Source: Phyto melanocephala
Lineage: Eukaryota > Arthropoda > Insecta > Diptera > Rhinophoridae
Assembly (NCBI GenBank): GCA_941918925.1
Contig: OW799233.1
Location: 9,788,001-9,852,000 of the forward strand
DNA: 64,000 nt
Direction of reading: 5' to 3'
Position 1 is the stretch's first letter; the number at the start of each line of letters is the position of its first letter. Positions 12,190 to 23,700 of the stretch are shown one piece after another. The notes below the pieces were generated by a model that worked only from the letters and a program-made list of their open reading frames with translations, did not search any database and was not told the DNA's origin. Both the position numbers and the translations under genes were made by a program.

Positions 12190-12390
12190 TAAGCTAACGG
12201 AAGAAATGGATTATTGGCTTTCAGCAACTATTTTCTTCATATTCTTCCTATCTTCAGCTGAAGGCGTAAAATCAATTGGCTAATGGTGGATAAACCGTAA
12301 GGCATCATCATCCAAGTTTCGCCAGACTGCTTTCACTGCTTCCTTATATGTAGTCATATCGAAGAAATACATATTTTGTGCTTTTGAATT
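12190..12390 (-). pseudogene. Coding-like relic, unrecognised, with a second diverged copy at about 12540-12640
   Basis: Read on the minus strand, this stretch translates with normal-looking composition: MTTYKEAVKAVWRNLDDDA then LRFIHH, a stop, and DFTPSAEDRKNMKKIVAES. About 300 bp away a second minus-strand segment aligns to its middle (CTTGCCAGATTTAGATGAT.. against CTGGCGAAACTTGGATGATG). This suggests duplication followed by decay. I do not recognise the protein family. It could be an exon of a dead gene or part of a transposon. Confidence 0.25.
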
Positions 12391-13838
12391 TATTAATCAA
12401 ATTAATACGACCTGGGAGTGTCTTCAGTGTGAAATGTTTTTCGATATGTATAATATTCCTAAGAGAACAAAAATAAAAAAATACGTTTACAGCTTTCAAT
12501 ATCAATTTTCTTGATAATTCTTTTTTAACAGAGGATATGAAATAAGATGTCTATTGACGGATACACCCTAAGGTATCATCTAAATCTGGCAAGTCTGGCT
12601 TCGTTATTCTTTCCTTATGTATAGTATTGATGTTTCTAATTAGATTTCTTAGCCAAATAAATACATAAACTCAGGGAATGTCATCCAATACGTTACTGAT
12701 ATATGAACATACATATGAACGCATTAAAATATGTACAATATTTAAACGAATAAATACAATATCTCAATTTTGTTTTCAGTTACACTTTTATCTTTTAAAT
12801 AAAATAAGAAAATATTGTGTTTGCAGCAGACAACATTAAGCATAAAATTATATCGGCAGCTTATTTTTGCTTTCATGGGGTGAATAATAATGATGTTGTA
12901 CTCCAGTGCTTAACCTTTAAGGATAGTATTAATGTCAGCATGTTGGCAGAAATCTCTACTCGCATTTAAACATACGAGTAATTTCTTGGTTTTTGGTTTG
13001 GTACACTTATGGGAAAATTTCGATTTAAAAGTAAATCAAGTGTAAAAAGTTAATTCTTTAAAGTGTTTTAATATTTTTTTAAAATACACACCTCACATGA
13101 TGAAAGTTCATAGAAGAAAGATGTGAAATAAATCAACAATTTCTAAATTTATTAAGACCGGATTATCCTGAATTTTATAAAATAAGCATGACTTAAGCAG
13201 TTATTGCCAATAATTTTAATTACGTTAAGGGAGAAAGATGGGATAGATGGTAAATAGATGGAAAGTATCTAGCTAATGTTTTTAGTGCTCTTTTTTTTTA
13301 AGTGTTGCCATTTTTACATTTTTGAAACTGAATTTTGGGCTTTATTTTAGCTTCATTCCATATTAATGCTTTAAATTTTTTGACAACTTTTTTTTCAAAT
13401 ATTTTTACTTAACCCATTTACATTGGGTGATCGTTAGTCGTTTTAAAATGGCATTTGTGTCCACACTGTGAGAATCGGCTTTCGCAACTTTTAATGTTTT
13501 ACATACTTTTATATAGCAAACCGTTCACTGAATTAGAAGAACAAAAGAGAACTGTATGTACATAAATTTGTGTGCCCTTTTCTGTCCGTCTTTTTTCTTA
13601 TTTAATTAAAAAACTCAAAAATTTTGTAACAAAAGCTTTCTTATATGAACGATGAATTACACTAAAATTTTATGATAAATAAACAAGACAAGTGTGACGG
13701 TCATAAAAAGTGTATTGCTCTTTTAACTACTTATAATTAAAACTTTTTAGAAAGTTTTGCACATTGACAGTACAATTTTATGATCGTAGAAGTAGGCAGT
13801 TCTATGCTCATGCAAAATAAATAATTTGGGTGTCCCAT

Positions 13839-14797
13839 TTTTATACCCTTCACCTGTGATGCACAAGGATATATATAGCTTTGTCATTCCGTTTGTATTT
13901 TCTACAATTTTCATTCCCGACTCCATTAACTTTTTATTTTCTGAAAGCTTATCTTTTAGAAGCTATCATATGTTCCTCAGGTCTGTGTATGGCATAAATT
14001 TTTTTTAAATATTCGGGAATGAATCGCTATTGAAATTCAGCACAATCGCCCCATACCTTTCTGAGATATGTGCAAATAAACACGACTGCCTCTGTTTTTT
14101 CCCATATTTTTACCAACTAAATTAAACATTTTCAGTCATAGAATAATTTATAGATAACTTTGCTACTATTTGTAGATATAACATGTCTCTAGATATATTC
14201 GTGAAAATTTTTGGATAAAGCATGCTCTAATCGGTAAAGTTATGGGAAAACATTTTTTAAATTTATATTCAAAAAATTTACAAACTAAAATCAATTTTTT
14301 TCAGCTACTAGACAACCGAGAGAGTCAGTGTTGGTATCATCTGAAAGGACTTAACTAGCGCAATATTAGCACTATAACAAAATTAAAATGCATGTTGGCG
14401 GCCACTACAAAATGGCGGACAATAAATTTATATATGGGTCAAATCTGGTATTTTTAAATGTAACTTCTTGAATCCCCTAAATATTGGTATCAAATGAAAG
14501 GGCATGACCAGTAGAATACAGTAAAGATTTAAAAAATGTAAAATTCAAATTGGCGTCTAAAACAAATTTTTTTACCCCCATCAATATGGGTATCAAGTGA
14601 AAGGGCTTGACTAGTAGAATACAGATAACTACGTAAAAATTATGAATCGAGAATGGCATCGGAAACAATAAAGAAAAATTGCTTATAATATGGTATATAG
14701 GTTAAGCTACGATTTGGGATTATACATACCTATGAACATGATGGTGAAGGCTATTATCAAATTTGGCACCGCCGAATATAGCATTCTTACTTGTTTT
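13839..14797 (+). mobile_element. DINE-1-like element, near full length
   Basis: The element begins TTTATACCCTTCACCTG with an inverted GTGATGCACAAGG. It then has GACTCCATTAACTTTTTA, CTGAAAGCTTAT and CGCCCCATACCTTTCTGAGA. The middle holds three degenerate modules of the form GGTATCAA(A/G)TGAAAGGGC..AGTAGAATACAG near 14332, 14485 and 14588. The 3' end keeps the hairpin (TTTGGCACCGCCGAATA) followed by GCATTCTTACTTGTTTTT. This is the best-preserved example of the long subfamily. It has no coding potential. Confidence 0.65.
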
Positions 14798-14943
14798 TCT
14801 TTTAAATAGTTGTTTTTTTTTATATAATTAATATAATATTTATTACTATGGCATTGATTTGCATTCAACTTTAAAGGTAGTATTTTTGTGTCCGATAAAT
14901 AGCTTCCCATTATTACAACTATAATTTTTATTGTTATTATTTT

Positions 14944-14968
14944 TAATAATAATAATAATAATAATAAT
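14944..14968. repeat. (AAT)n microsatellite
   Basis: A perfect run of eight AAT units lies in non-coding sequence. Confidence 0.9.
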
Positions 14969-15069
14969 ATGTAATTTGTAATAGATAAAAAATAACAAAT
15001 AAAGGCTTTATAATGCCAAAGCCAATTATCGGTCCGACAAAATCCTGCCATTAACTAACGGCAAGTTGT

Positions 15070-15195
15070 AATAATGGTCCTAAAGGTGTTAAATCTTTAT
15101 ATCGAGATATAATGAGATTTTCAAACTGTTCTTTCAATAGCCCCATTGTAATTCCTTATGTGCGGCAAGTGGCAACATCTTGTCGAAACCATATA
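15070..15195 (-). mobile_element. Tc1/mariner-type transposase relic 3 (fragment)
   Basis: The minus-strand translation is WFRQDVATCRT, a stop, then GLLKEQFENLIISRYKDLTP. It aligns to the family's WFQQDGATCHTA...LL.E.F..R.ISR...LTPLDFFLWG block around the second catalytic Asp. Nothing of the remaining transposase is recognisable next to it. Confidence 0.55.
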
Positions 15196-17087
15196 AATAT
15201 TATGTTTAAGCCAACAGTTTTTCAATTCTTAAAGCTTCGGATCATCTCCATTGAACGATTATTTTTTTGGACACTCTCTATATATACATAAATATTTTTA
15301 ATAATTTTTGCAGTAATGAATTTGTCCAAAATTTACGAAAAGAATCAAAAGGGCATATCATATCTTTAAATATAAACAGAAGTGGTCATAAAATATTTAG
15401 GGCTTAAAATGTTTATTCTTATGGGAAACATAAAAAAACCTAGAGTTAGTCGTGTTTATTTGCTAATATCTACAAAATGTATTTTAAGCGTATTTATGAA
15501 AATTCTCCTAAAAACTAATGCACTGCCGCGGTATTTACAATTGAATGATTTTTTTTCACATCAACAATTGATCCATTCTCAATCACTTTTATAATTTAAA
15601 AAATGAGTTGTTCTACCTTAAGCCCAAAGTGTTTGCCTTCAAGCTTTTATTACGGTACAAATGCCAGCGGTGCAAATTCATTTGTGTACTTTGGATTGAG
15701 TTACATTTGACAATGTGAAACCTTTTTTTCATTTACTATCCATTAGATGTTTATCTAACGATGAAACTCAAAACAAAAGACCCATAAAAAAAGAAGAAAA
15801 AGTTTTTATCACTGAAGTGAAAATTTCAATTTTTTACTTTATTAAACTCGACATGTTAAAATCACCAAAAAAAAAACTTTAAAAGCATTAAAATTTGTAG
15901 ACAAAATTTTATGAAGCATATTTGTGTAACAAAAGATAAATAAGAAAGATATTTTTAATACGTCCATTTGTTTAAATAAATAAAATGAAAAGAGAAGCAA
16001 GGACAAAATCATACTTAAAATTTAACAACAGCTCCCCCCCATCCTCTATTATTATTTTACCTGTAACACAGTTTGCCCAATAATAAAACTAAACAGCTGA
16101 AATGTGTTTAACAGTGTGACTTTTATGAGAAAAATTTACAATAATTATAAAAACAGTTTGACTGAAATTAGTATTAGACAAATGACAGGGTGGTGCAAAT
16201 TGTGTACTAGAGTTTAAAATATATCCTTTTTTAATTATTAAAAATCACGTATTGAACAATTTCTTTTTGTAGGAGTGATTTAATGGAAAATTTTATAAAA
16301 TATCATCCACAAAGAGAATATTTAAAATTTATTTTTCAATAATTAATTTAAAGAGCAACTAAGAATTTTTTAGAAAAATTTAAAAAATTTCTCTCTTTAT
16401 CAACAGTTTGTAATTTAATAAGACTCGTTAAAGTCAACATCAAGTTAAACTGACTTTATTTTTGTAACAACGCATTACGTAAATATTACGTGAGGTGACG
16501 TAAACAAAGAAAAAATTTTGTCAAAAAGTATCCAAAATTTGCAAATTTATCGCAACTGAAAATAAATAATATTTTCAATCTGGGAGACCACACTGTCGAA
16601 CAACGTATTTTTTATTTAAATTAATAATACAATTGCGTTAAAATATTTCACAATAAAATAAATAAATAATAAAAAATAAAATATTTCGGCAATAAAACTT
16701 TTAATTAAAAATTATCGTTAACCTGGTTCTTTAGGAACCTATTTTAGTCGCTTACACCACCAACCATATACACTGCTAAAAGTATAGAACGTGTTTAAAA
16801 GAATTTATACTGCACAGCATAGTCCAAACAACATAAGCAAAAGGTCGATTAACATAGCTTGATCTATGCCGAAGGCTATAATATAATACCGAAGCAGGCC
16901 ACTATTATTATTATATACTATTTCGAGCCCTTTTTCGACCAACTTGATGGTGATTGTCGGCAATCCTAATCGTACAGTCATTCGTAACCGCCAGCATCTT
17001 CGTTAGACTGAGATAACCCAAATATTCACATTTGATCGCGATCTGAGTCTCCCTAACCTTTTTAAGTACGAGATTCATATTTCTCTT
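15196..17087. other. Intergenic, no supported gene
   Basis: This is AT-rich sequence with no protein motif, RNA gene or repeat end that I can support. It has a C-run (GCTCCCCCCCATCC, about 16031-16044) but no G-quadruplex pattern. Confidence 0.45.
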
Positions 17088-17353
17088 ATGCACCATCAGT
17101 AAAGATACTGATGTCACTATCCATGCCCTCATTGTTTATGAATTCATCCGCTGTGAGCGTACATAGGCTCTACCCACATCAGAATCTTCCTAAACTCTTT
17201 AAATTCAAGGTCTAGGAACCTCCTATGACCATCAATAAAGATATTGTTGTCACTATGCATGCCCTCATTGTGCATGAATCCATCCATAGTGAATATGCCT
17301 TGATTTAAGGCGAACTCATACAACTGATGGCAAATGCTACTGTCAAACATCAT
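17088..17353 (-). pseudogene. Two-copy duplicated coding-like module, unrecognised
   Basis: Two related segments about 135 bp apart share CATCA(A/G)TAAAGATA(T/C)TG, then TGTCACTAT(G/C)CATGCCC and TCATTGT(G/T)(C/T)ATGAAT. On the minus strand they translate as SDNNIFIDGHRRF and SDISIFTDGA. The IFTDG string recalls the start of a LINE-encoded RNase H domain, but the rest does not confirm it. It is probably transposon-derived. Confidence 0.3.
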
Positions 17354-17915
17354 TTATAAAATCGTATTGTTTATTTTTTTATAAGTGGTTTTTTAATAGT
17401 CGAAATTCCTGATTAATATGCCATGCATTGATTTACTTATTCAGATCTTCTATAAATAGAGAGTGTAATAAAAAATTTTTTGATCTAAGAAATTATATAT
17501 AAGAAATATTATTGGACTCTTAAACAGTTTGTTCTTTAGTTAGAATTTTTTCCATAAAGTTTATCTTGTACATTTATTTCTCTTTCGTCTTACGTAAAGT
17601 GTATGGCGTCCTGTGGTGCTATATTATGATTGTTGTTGTTTCTGTCTGCAGGCTATGTGTCATGATGTCAAGTAAACACTATTACAGCTAACATCTAAGC
17701 AACCAACAACACGTTTTAAATATTTTAAAGAGTTTCCCAAATAAATTTTGGCACAACTTTGTATAAAAGCTTGTGTATACTCAGCAGTGATTGGCTGTTA
17801 TTATCGGCTTTAGCTATCTTTAAATTAACGAGCTGAGCCCAGGTTGCATAGCTGTTCTGTACAAAATTGTTGTATTTTTTTTTTCTTATTGAGTCAATGC
17901 CTTTTAGGCGCTGAG
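17354..17915. other. Intergenic, left flank of the tandem duplication
   Basis: I recognise nothing here. The last bases (CTGAG) abut the left breakpoint, where the duplicated unit starts with ATAAATTACTG. Confidence 0.5.
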
Positions 17916-18144
17916 ATAAATTACTGTAAATTAACTATAGCAGGGAACACTTGAATAGATAGTTTTAATTGATCAGCTGTTGCCAAAACTTCTCTCTTCT
18001 CTCATAACATTCAATTATCAAATTTTATATATTTTTTTTTAAATTTCCTCCGAAATCATATCGCCTTATATAATTACACCAAGAACTATTTTATCAACAA
18101 AGTTATAAATCATTAAAAAATGCTTAATAAGTAACATTACATTT

Positions 18145-18376
18145 GGGTGCCCCGGTGGACTAGTCAGTAGTATGCTGGTCTGCTAGTTTGGAGGTTGCAA
18201 GTTCGATTCCCGCCAGAGACTTTGGACTGGTGTGCTTCTCTTTCTCTTTTATTCTCTTTATATTCTAACTATTCTATTCATATGGAGCGCACAACATGCC
18301 AATTGGGCATTGAGCAAACCCCTGTCGTGTGTTTGGGCTTTTAGTGCCCTCCTTTTCAACCTAACCTAACCTAATC
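18145..18376 (+). mobile_element. tRNA-derived SINE with perfect target-site duplication (copy 1)
   Basis: The 5' part is tRNA-like: GGGTGCCCCGGTGGACTAG with an A-box-like TGGACTAGTCAGTAGTA, an anticodon-loop-like GGTCTGCTAG, then a B box in GCAAGTTCGATTCCCGCC. A tRNA-unrelated body and a CCTAACCTAACCTAATC tail follow. Both sides carry the same 13-bp duplication, TAACATTACATTT (18132-18144 and 18377-18389), the mark of LINE-driven insertion. It is not a working tRNA gene, because the acceptor arm does not close. Confidence 0.85.
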
Positions 18377-18982
18377 TAACATTACATTTCATCTTTCTAG
18401 TTTATATCCTATGTATTATTGCAAAGGCAAAGATTATATAAAGTTTAGAATCTGTTTAGCTGTTAAAGTTACTTATATGCCAAATACTGCGCATACTTTG
18501 TATGGGGAGTATCACTCCTGCCTTCTCCAATCCTATTATTTTTTTTCCTAACGTATTACAAAAGAAATATGGACAGATTTTTAACTGGTAACTCACACTA
18601 AACAGTAAATTTTTATGAATGCAATGTTGTGTCATTAAAATATCTTGAGTTGTTTTCATATAAAGTGCAATTGTAAAGTATGTAGATGTGAACAAGCCCG
18701 TGACTTGAACTCAAGGCAGAAATTGTTGCAGAAATTCGAGCGATACAGCTAAATTGGAAAGGCTAAAACGGGAGATATTTCAGTGCATTGAAATAATTTC
18801 CCTCTTCTTCAGAGCTTCCAAAAAAATTATAACAATTTATAGTCAAAGTTTTAAGCAGAATTAAAAAAATAACAACTTGAATTGCATTTTTTAATTGAAA
18901 AAAAAATATATTTTTTTGAACCCGCTGAAAATTACATTTTCCATTTCTGTATAAATCGAATAAAATGCTACAAAAACATACA

Positions 18983-19627
18983 TCTATATATATAAAAATC
19001 AATGTGTGTTTGTATGTTTGTTTGTGCTTTATAGACGGTTAAACGGCTGGACCGATTTCCTTGAAATGTTCACAGAATCTTTCTGTATGTCTGGAAGGAA
19101 CTATAGGCTATACTTTGGTTTGAAATTGTAAGTGGGCGGGGTGCCACGCCCTATTAAAGAATAAGTATTAAATATTATATATCACGAAAGTCAATGCAGC
19201 TAGAGTCTTCAAATTAAGTACGGTAAACTTTGTTATCCACACGAACATTTGGGTAAAAAATGGGCGGACTTGCAATAGTAGGCGTGGCCACATGAACTAA
19301 ATACTAAAATTCGTATATTTGAAAAACGATATCGATTAGAGTAGTAAAATTTTGCAAGAGCAACTTTGACACCCAAATGAACATTTAGACAAGAAATGGG
19401 TGCATTATCAATAGTGGGTGTGGCACCTACCATATGAATTAAATACTAAAATTCGTATATCTGGAAAACGATGTCGATTAGAATACTAAAATTTTGCAAA
19501 AGCAACTTTGATATTCAAATAAACATTTATGGAAAAAATGGGTGCATTAACAATAGTGGGCGTGGCACCAATAATATGAATTAAATACTAAAATTTAGGG
19601 TGGCGAAGCACACCGGGTATTAGCTAG
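18983..19627 (+). mobile_element. Non-autonomous Helitron, family A (copy 1)
   Basis: The element starts TCTATATATATAAAAATC after a host A and ends GCACACCGGGTATTAGCTAG before a host T. A small hairpin (GTGGC-GAA-GCAC) sits about 12 bases inside the CTAG end. The 5' interior (GTTTGTATGTTTGTTTGTGC, GACGGTTAAACGGCTGGACC) is shared with 46907 and, in reverse, 50806-52300. The body holds about four diverged units of about 140 bp with GTGGGCGTGGCACC. There is no Rep/helicase gene. Confidence 0.8.
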
Positions 19628-21665
19628 TATGAAATAAAATTGTATTGTTTTACTACACACTAATACAATAACAGCATCTAGAGTACATTGCAAGGGGATT
19701 GTGAATTGAACATTTATTAATTCATCATTTAAAAGTTTTGCAGTTGCATTTTTTTATTAATTCCTTTTAAATGTTAAAAACAAGATGATCCATTTAGAAA
19801 TGCTAAAAAACACTTGTTAATATCCTTTAACGGTATTTTTTCACAACACAATATCTAATGCCATAATAATTTTGCCATCATGTTAAATAAAGTTTTCTTT
19901 AAATACATGTGTTAATTTAAACATTCTTTAATCTATGTGCAATGTAACTGATTTGACTTGCTTTTACTCAACTCAACCTGGCTTGGCTTGACTTAACTTA
20001 AATGGCTTAACTGTTTGACAGATGCAAACAAACACACAATAGTAGTAGTTGCTATTGTTGATTGCGTTTTAAGGTAAGAAGGTTTAAGGACTCCCGTTAG
20101 TTTATATTTCATACTATCTAGTGTTTCGTTAAAATCATTTTATACTATTTAGTATGAAATTCGTTTTTTTTTTCTTATGAACGTGCATCTTTTTGTGAAG
20201 TATAATATTTACGAAAAAAAAATAATAATAACAACAAGAGATAGAAAAGGAGAGGGAAAAAAGTATAAGCATAATACCCAGATAAACACAATTTACATTA
20301 AAATAATATTTCAATTGGTGTAGTAACTAAAGACCATGCCATGGTATGGCATGCTACAGAATTGCATGCAACCAACAAGCAAAAAGGCATCCAGTCAGCC
20401 AAAACACATTATAATTTACATCGGACATTGTTGTTGTAAAAATCTATTCGGTGTTGCCGATCGATATAGAAAATATGGAATTAGTCATATATTAAGTACT
20501 CTCTTTATCTTATTATTATATAAAAAAATCAAATGTCGTTAGTTGATAAACGCATGACTAAAGAACGACTGCACAGATTTGGGAATTTTTTTTATTGTTT
20601 GTCATAAGCCAAATAAGATTTTTACGAAAAAAAAAAATGACACGCCCAATTTTTTCAATTTGTCGAAAATCGAAGAATAGCTTCACCGATTTGTCTATTT
20701 TCTTATCTAAAATTCGCTTTTGGTATTATAATAAGGCAGTAGTTTAATTTATTTTAATTTATTAACAAAAAAATCTTTATTCATTCAAATACAATATAAA
20801 ATATTTTTTCACTTATCAAGATAAAAATGAGCTGGAAAGAAAGACTGGGCGTGTATAAAGAAAATACATTGTATTAAACATCTAAAAACGTTTACATCTA
20901 TAATTTTTAAACTTTATGCGCTTTACTTTTATCTCATTTATATTATTACATTATTATGGGGGGAAAGTGATACCCCCCATATAAAAAAAACATAATTTTA
21001 TGACATACATATTTCAGACACTATAAAGTTTTTAATTGCATTTAAATAAAAATTTTACAACAAAAATCTGCAACAATTTTACAACTCTTAAAAAAATGTG
21101 ATAGGATCAAATGAGAGGGCATGGTATCTCCCATACAAAGAAAATATATTTAATGGCATATCTGCTAAGCTCGAATGGTTATAGGCTTTGAACTCTGTTT
21201 ACTTAGCCGCGATATCAGTTTACTTTACTTTACAAAAAATACGTTTGATGTAATGTTAAATTGTAATCTCTTTTTGATTTAAATTAAGTACGAGCTACTT
21301 TTGATACAAATTCCCCAAGGAAAACTAAAAATGGTAAGGAGCGGCGAAGGGGGAATGATACCCTTATACGTAAAATCAATTTCCTAATGAATACAATGCA
21401 AAAAGGATCAGCGAAAGGGGAATGATACCCTTATACGTAAAATCAGTTTTCGAATAAATACAATGCAAAAACTTTGTTGGGGTCAGCAAAGCCTTCCGGG
21501 TTCTGCCTGTTTAATATATTTATAATAAATTAATTCACAACAACAGTTGTTGTACTATTGGTACTATATTTGTTTATGTTAAGAGTACTGTATGCTTGTT
21601 GTTGGTAATTTCCATTGAAACTTGTTGTAAAAAAATACAATTTAATTACAAACGGAATAACAAGG
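19628..21665. other. Non-genic body of the duplicated unit (repeated at 23701-25738)
   Basis: I see no gene. Near 21335-21470 there are two units with a 67-bp period (GAATGATACCCTTATACGTA at 21353 and 21420), followed by GTTGGGGTCAGCAAAGCC, which looks like old transposon material. At about 20960-20985 a G-run and a C-run form a GGGGGGAAAGTGATACCCCC foldback. The same holds in the second copy. Confidence 0.5.
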
Positions 21666-21673
21666 CTGTCTAT

Positions 21674-21988
21674 TAGGGTGATCGACTCGGTTTTATAACC
21701 GGTTGAAAACACGGTTTTTTTCCTCTTTCAGCTGGCGGTTTTTTCTAAATGTTGATTTTTCGAATATCGAATACACCGGTTTTTTTTATACGAAAAAACC
21801 GGTTTTTTTATTTTTTTAAGTTTATTTTCATATATCTTTGTAACCAATCGTACCATAGTATATTTAGTACGCGAACAGTTTCCAAAAATCAGAAAATAAA
21901 AACTATTAAATATTCTTCCATAATATTGTAAGAAATTTGTTTGTTGTTTAAAAAACAAATGTACAATAAGAAAAATAAATGATCTTTA
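21674..21988 (+). mobile_element. hAT element, 5' part only, cut by the duplication junction
   Basis: It begins TAGGGTGATCGACTCGG after the 8-bp CTGTCTAT (21666-21673) and stops at the duplication junction, so it lacks the 3' terminal repeat. It is the first 315 bases of the element that is complete at 25747-26644. Confidence 0.85.
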
Positions 21989-22217
21989 ATAAATTACTGT
22001 AAATTAACTATAGCAGGGAACACTTGAATAGATAGTTTTAATTGATCAGCTGTTGCCAAAACTTCTCTCTTCTCTCATAACATTCAATTATCAAATTTTA
22101 TATATTTTTTTTTAAATTTCCTCCGAAATCATATCGCCTTATATAATTACACCAAGAACTATTTTATCAACAAAGTTATAAATCATTAAAAAATGCTTAA
22201 TAAGTAACATTACATTT

Positions 22218-22449
22218 GGGTGCCCCGGTGGACTAGTCAGTAGTATGCTGGTCTGCTAGTTTGGAGGTTGCAAGTTCGATTCCCGCCAGAGACTTTGGAC
22301 TGGTGTGCTTCTCTTTCTCTTTTATTCTCTTTATATTCTAACTATTCTATTCATATGGAGCGCACAACATGCCAATTGGGCATTGAGCAAACCCCTGTCG
22401 TGTGTTTGGGCTTTTAGTGCCCTCCTTTTCAACCTAACCTAACCTAATC
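22218..22449 (+). mobile_element. tRNA-derived SINE (copy in the second duplicate)
   Basis: This is the same insertion as 18145-18376, carried by the tandem duplication. The 13-bp target duplication is also copied (22205-22217 and 22450-22462). It is not an independent insertion. Confidence 0.85.
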
Positions 22450-23055
22450 TAACATTACATTTCATCTTTCTAGTTTATATCCTATGTATTATTGCAAAGG
22501 CAAAGATTATATAAAGTTTAGAATCTGTTTAGCTGTTAAAGTTACTTATATGCCAAATACTGCGCATACTTTGTATGGGGAGTATCACTCCTGCCTTCTC
22601 CAATCCTATTATTTTTTTTCCTAACGTATTACAAAAGAAATATGGACAGATTTTTAACTGGTAACTCACACTAAACAGTAAATTTTTATGAATGCAATGT
22701 TGTGTCATTAAAATATCTTGAGTTGTTTTCATATAAAGTGCAATTGTAAAGTATGTAGATGTGAACAAGCCCGTGACTTGAACTCAAGGCAGAAATTGTT
22801 GCAGAAATTCGAGCGATACAGCTAAATTGGAAAGGCTAAAACGGGAGATATTTCAGTGCATTGAAATAATTTCCCTCTTCTTCAGAGCTTCCAAAAAAAT
22901 TATAACAATTTTTAGTCAAAGTTTTAAGCAGAATTAAAAAAATAACAACTTGAATTGCATTTTTTAATTGAAAAAAAAATATATTTTTTTGAACCCGCTG
23001 AAAATTACATTTTCCATTTCTGTATAAATCGAATAAAATGCTACAAAAACATACA

Positions 23056-23700
23056 TCTATATATATAAAAATCAATGTGTGTTTGTATGTTTGTTTGTGC
23101 TTTATAGACGGTTAAACGGCTGGACCGATTTCCTTGAAATGTTCACAGAATCTTTCTGTATGTCTGGAAGGAACTATAGGCTATACTTTGGTTTGAAATT
23201 GTAAGTGGGCGGGGTGCCACGCCCTATTAAAGAATAAGTATTAAATATTATATATCACGAAAGTCAATGCAGCTAGAGTCTTCAAATTAAGTACGGTAAA
23301 CTTTGTTATCCACACGAACATTTGGGTAAAAAATGGGCGGACTTGCAATAGTAGGCGTGGCCACATGAACTAAATACTAAAATTCGTATATTTGAAAAAC
23401 GATATCGATTAGAGTAGTAAAATTTTGCAAGAGCAACTTTGACACCCAAATGAACATTTAGACAAGAAATGGGTGCATTATCAATAGTGGGTGTGGCACC
23501 TACCATATGAATTAAATACTAAAATTCGTATATCTGGAAAACGATGTCGATTAGAATACTAAAATTTTGCAAAAGCAACTTTGATATTCAAATAAACATT
23601 TATGGAAAAAATGGGTGCATTAACAATAGTGGGCGTGGCACCAATAATATGAATTAAATACTAAAATTTAGGGTGGCGAAGCACACCGGGTATTAGCTAG
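23056..23700 (+). mobile_element. Non-autonomous Helitron, family A (copy in the second duplicate)
   Basis: This is the same insertion as 18983-19627, displaced by 4,073 bp, with the same A|T junctions. It was carried by the segmental duplication and not by a new transposition. Confidence 0.8.

Larger units (their letters stand above)
10166..13838. other. Intergenic, AT-rich, no supported gene
   Basis: I find no gene here. Two minus-strand open frames (10398-10691 and 10760-11086) are AT-biased and show no motif. The sequence near 11,245-11,750 has GTTCACACA-like segments at both ends (11,258 CTGTTCAGACAG; 11,736 GTGTGTGAACATAG) and could be an old terminal-inverted-repeat element, but I cannot fix its termini. 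The DINE-1-like fragment and the coding-like relic listed separately lie within this stretch. Confidence 0.4.
17916..21988 (+). repeat. 4,073-bp tandem duplication, copy 1
   Basis: Every landmark in this stretch recurs exactly 4,073 bp downstream: SINE, Helitron, the ATGATACCCTTATACG repeats and the truncated hAT. The copies are head to tail. The left edge is GAG|ATAAATTACTG. The internal junction is TTTA|ATA|AATTACTG and the right edge is TTTA|ATA|TTAATTTT, so ATA is shared at all three points. I noticed one substitution (A at 18839 versus T at 22912). No gene lies within. Confidence 0.95.

Noticed and set aside
18145..18220. Functional tRNA gene
   Set aside because: A and B boxes are present but the acceptor arm does not pair, and the sequence continues as a SINE with its own target duplication.
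18456..19002. Pairs of 79-aa minus-strand frames repeated at 22529-23075
   Set aside because: They are identical only because of the segmental duplication. They show no domain and AT-biased composition.
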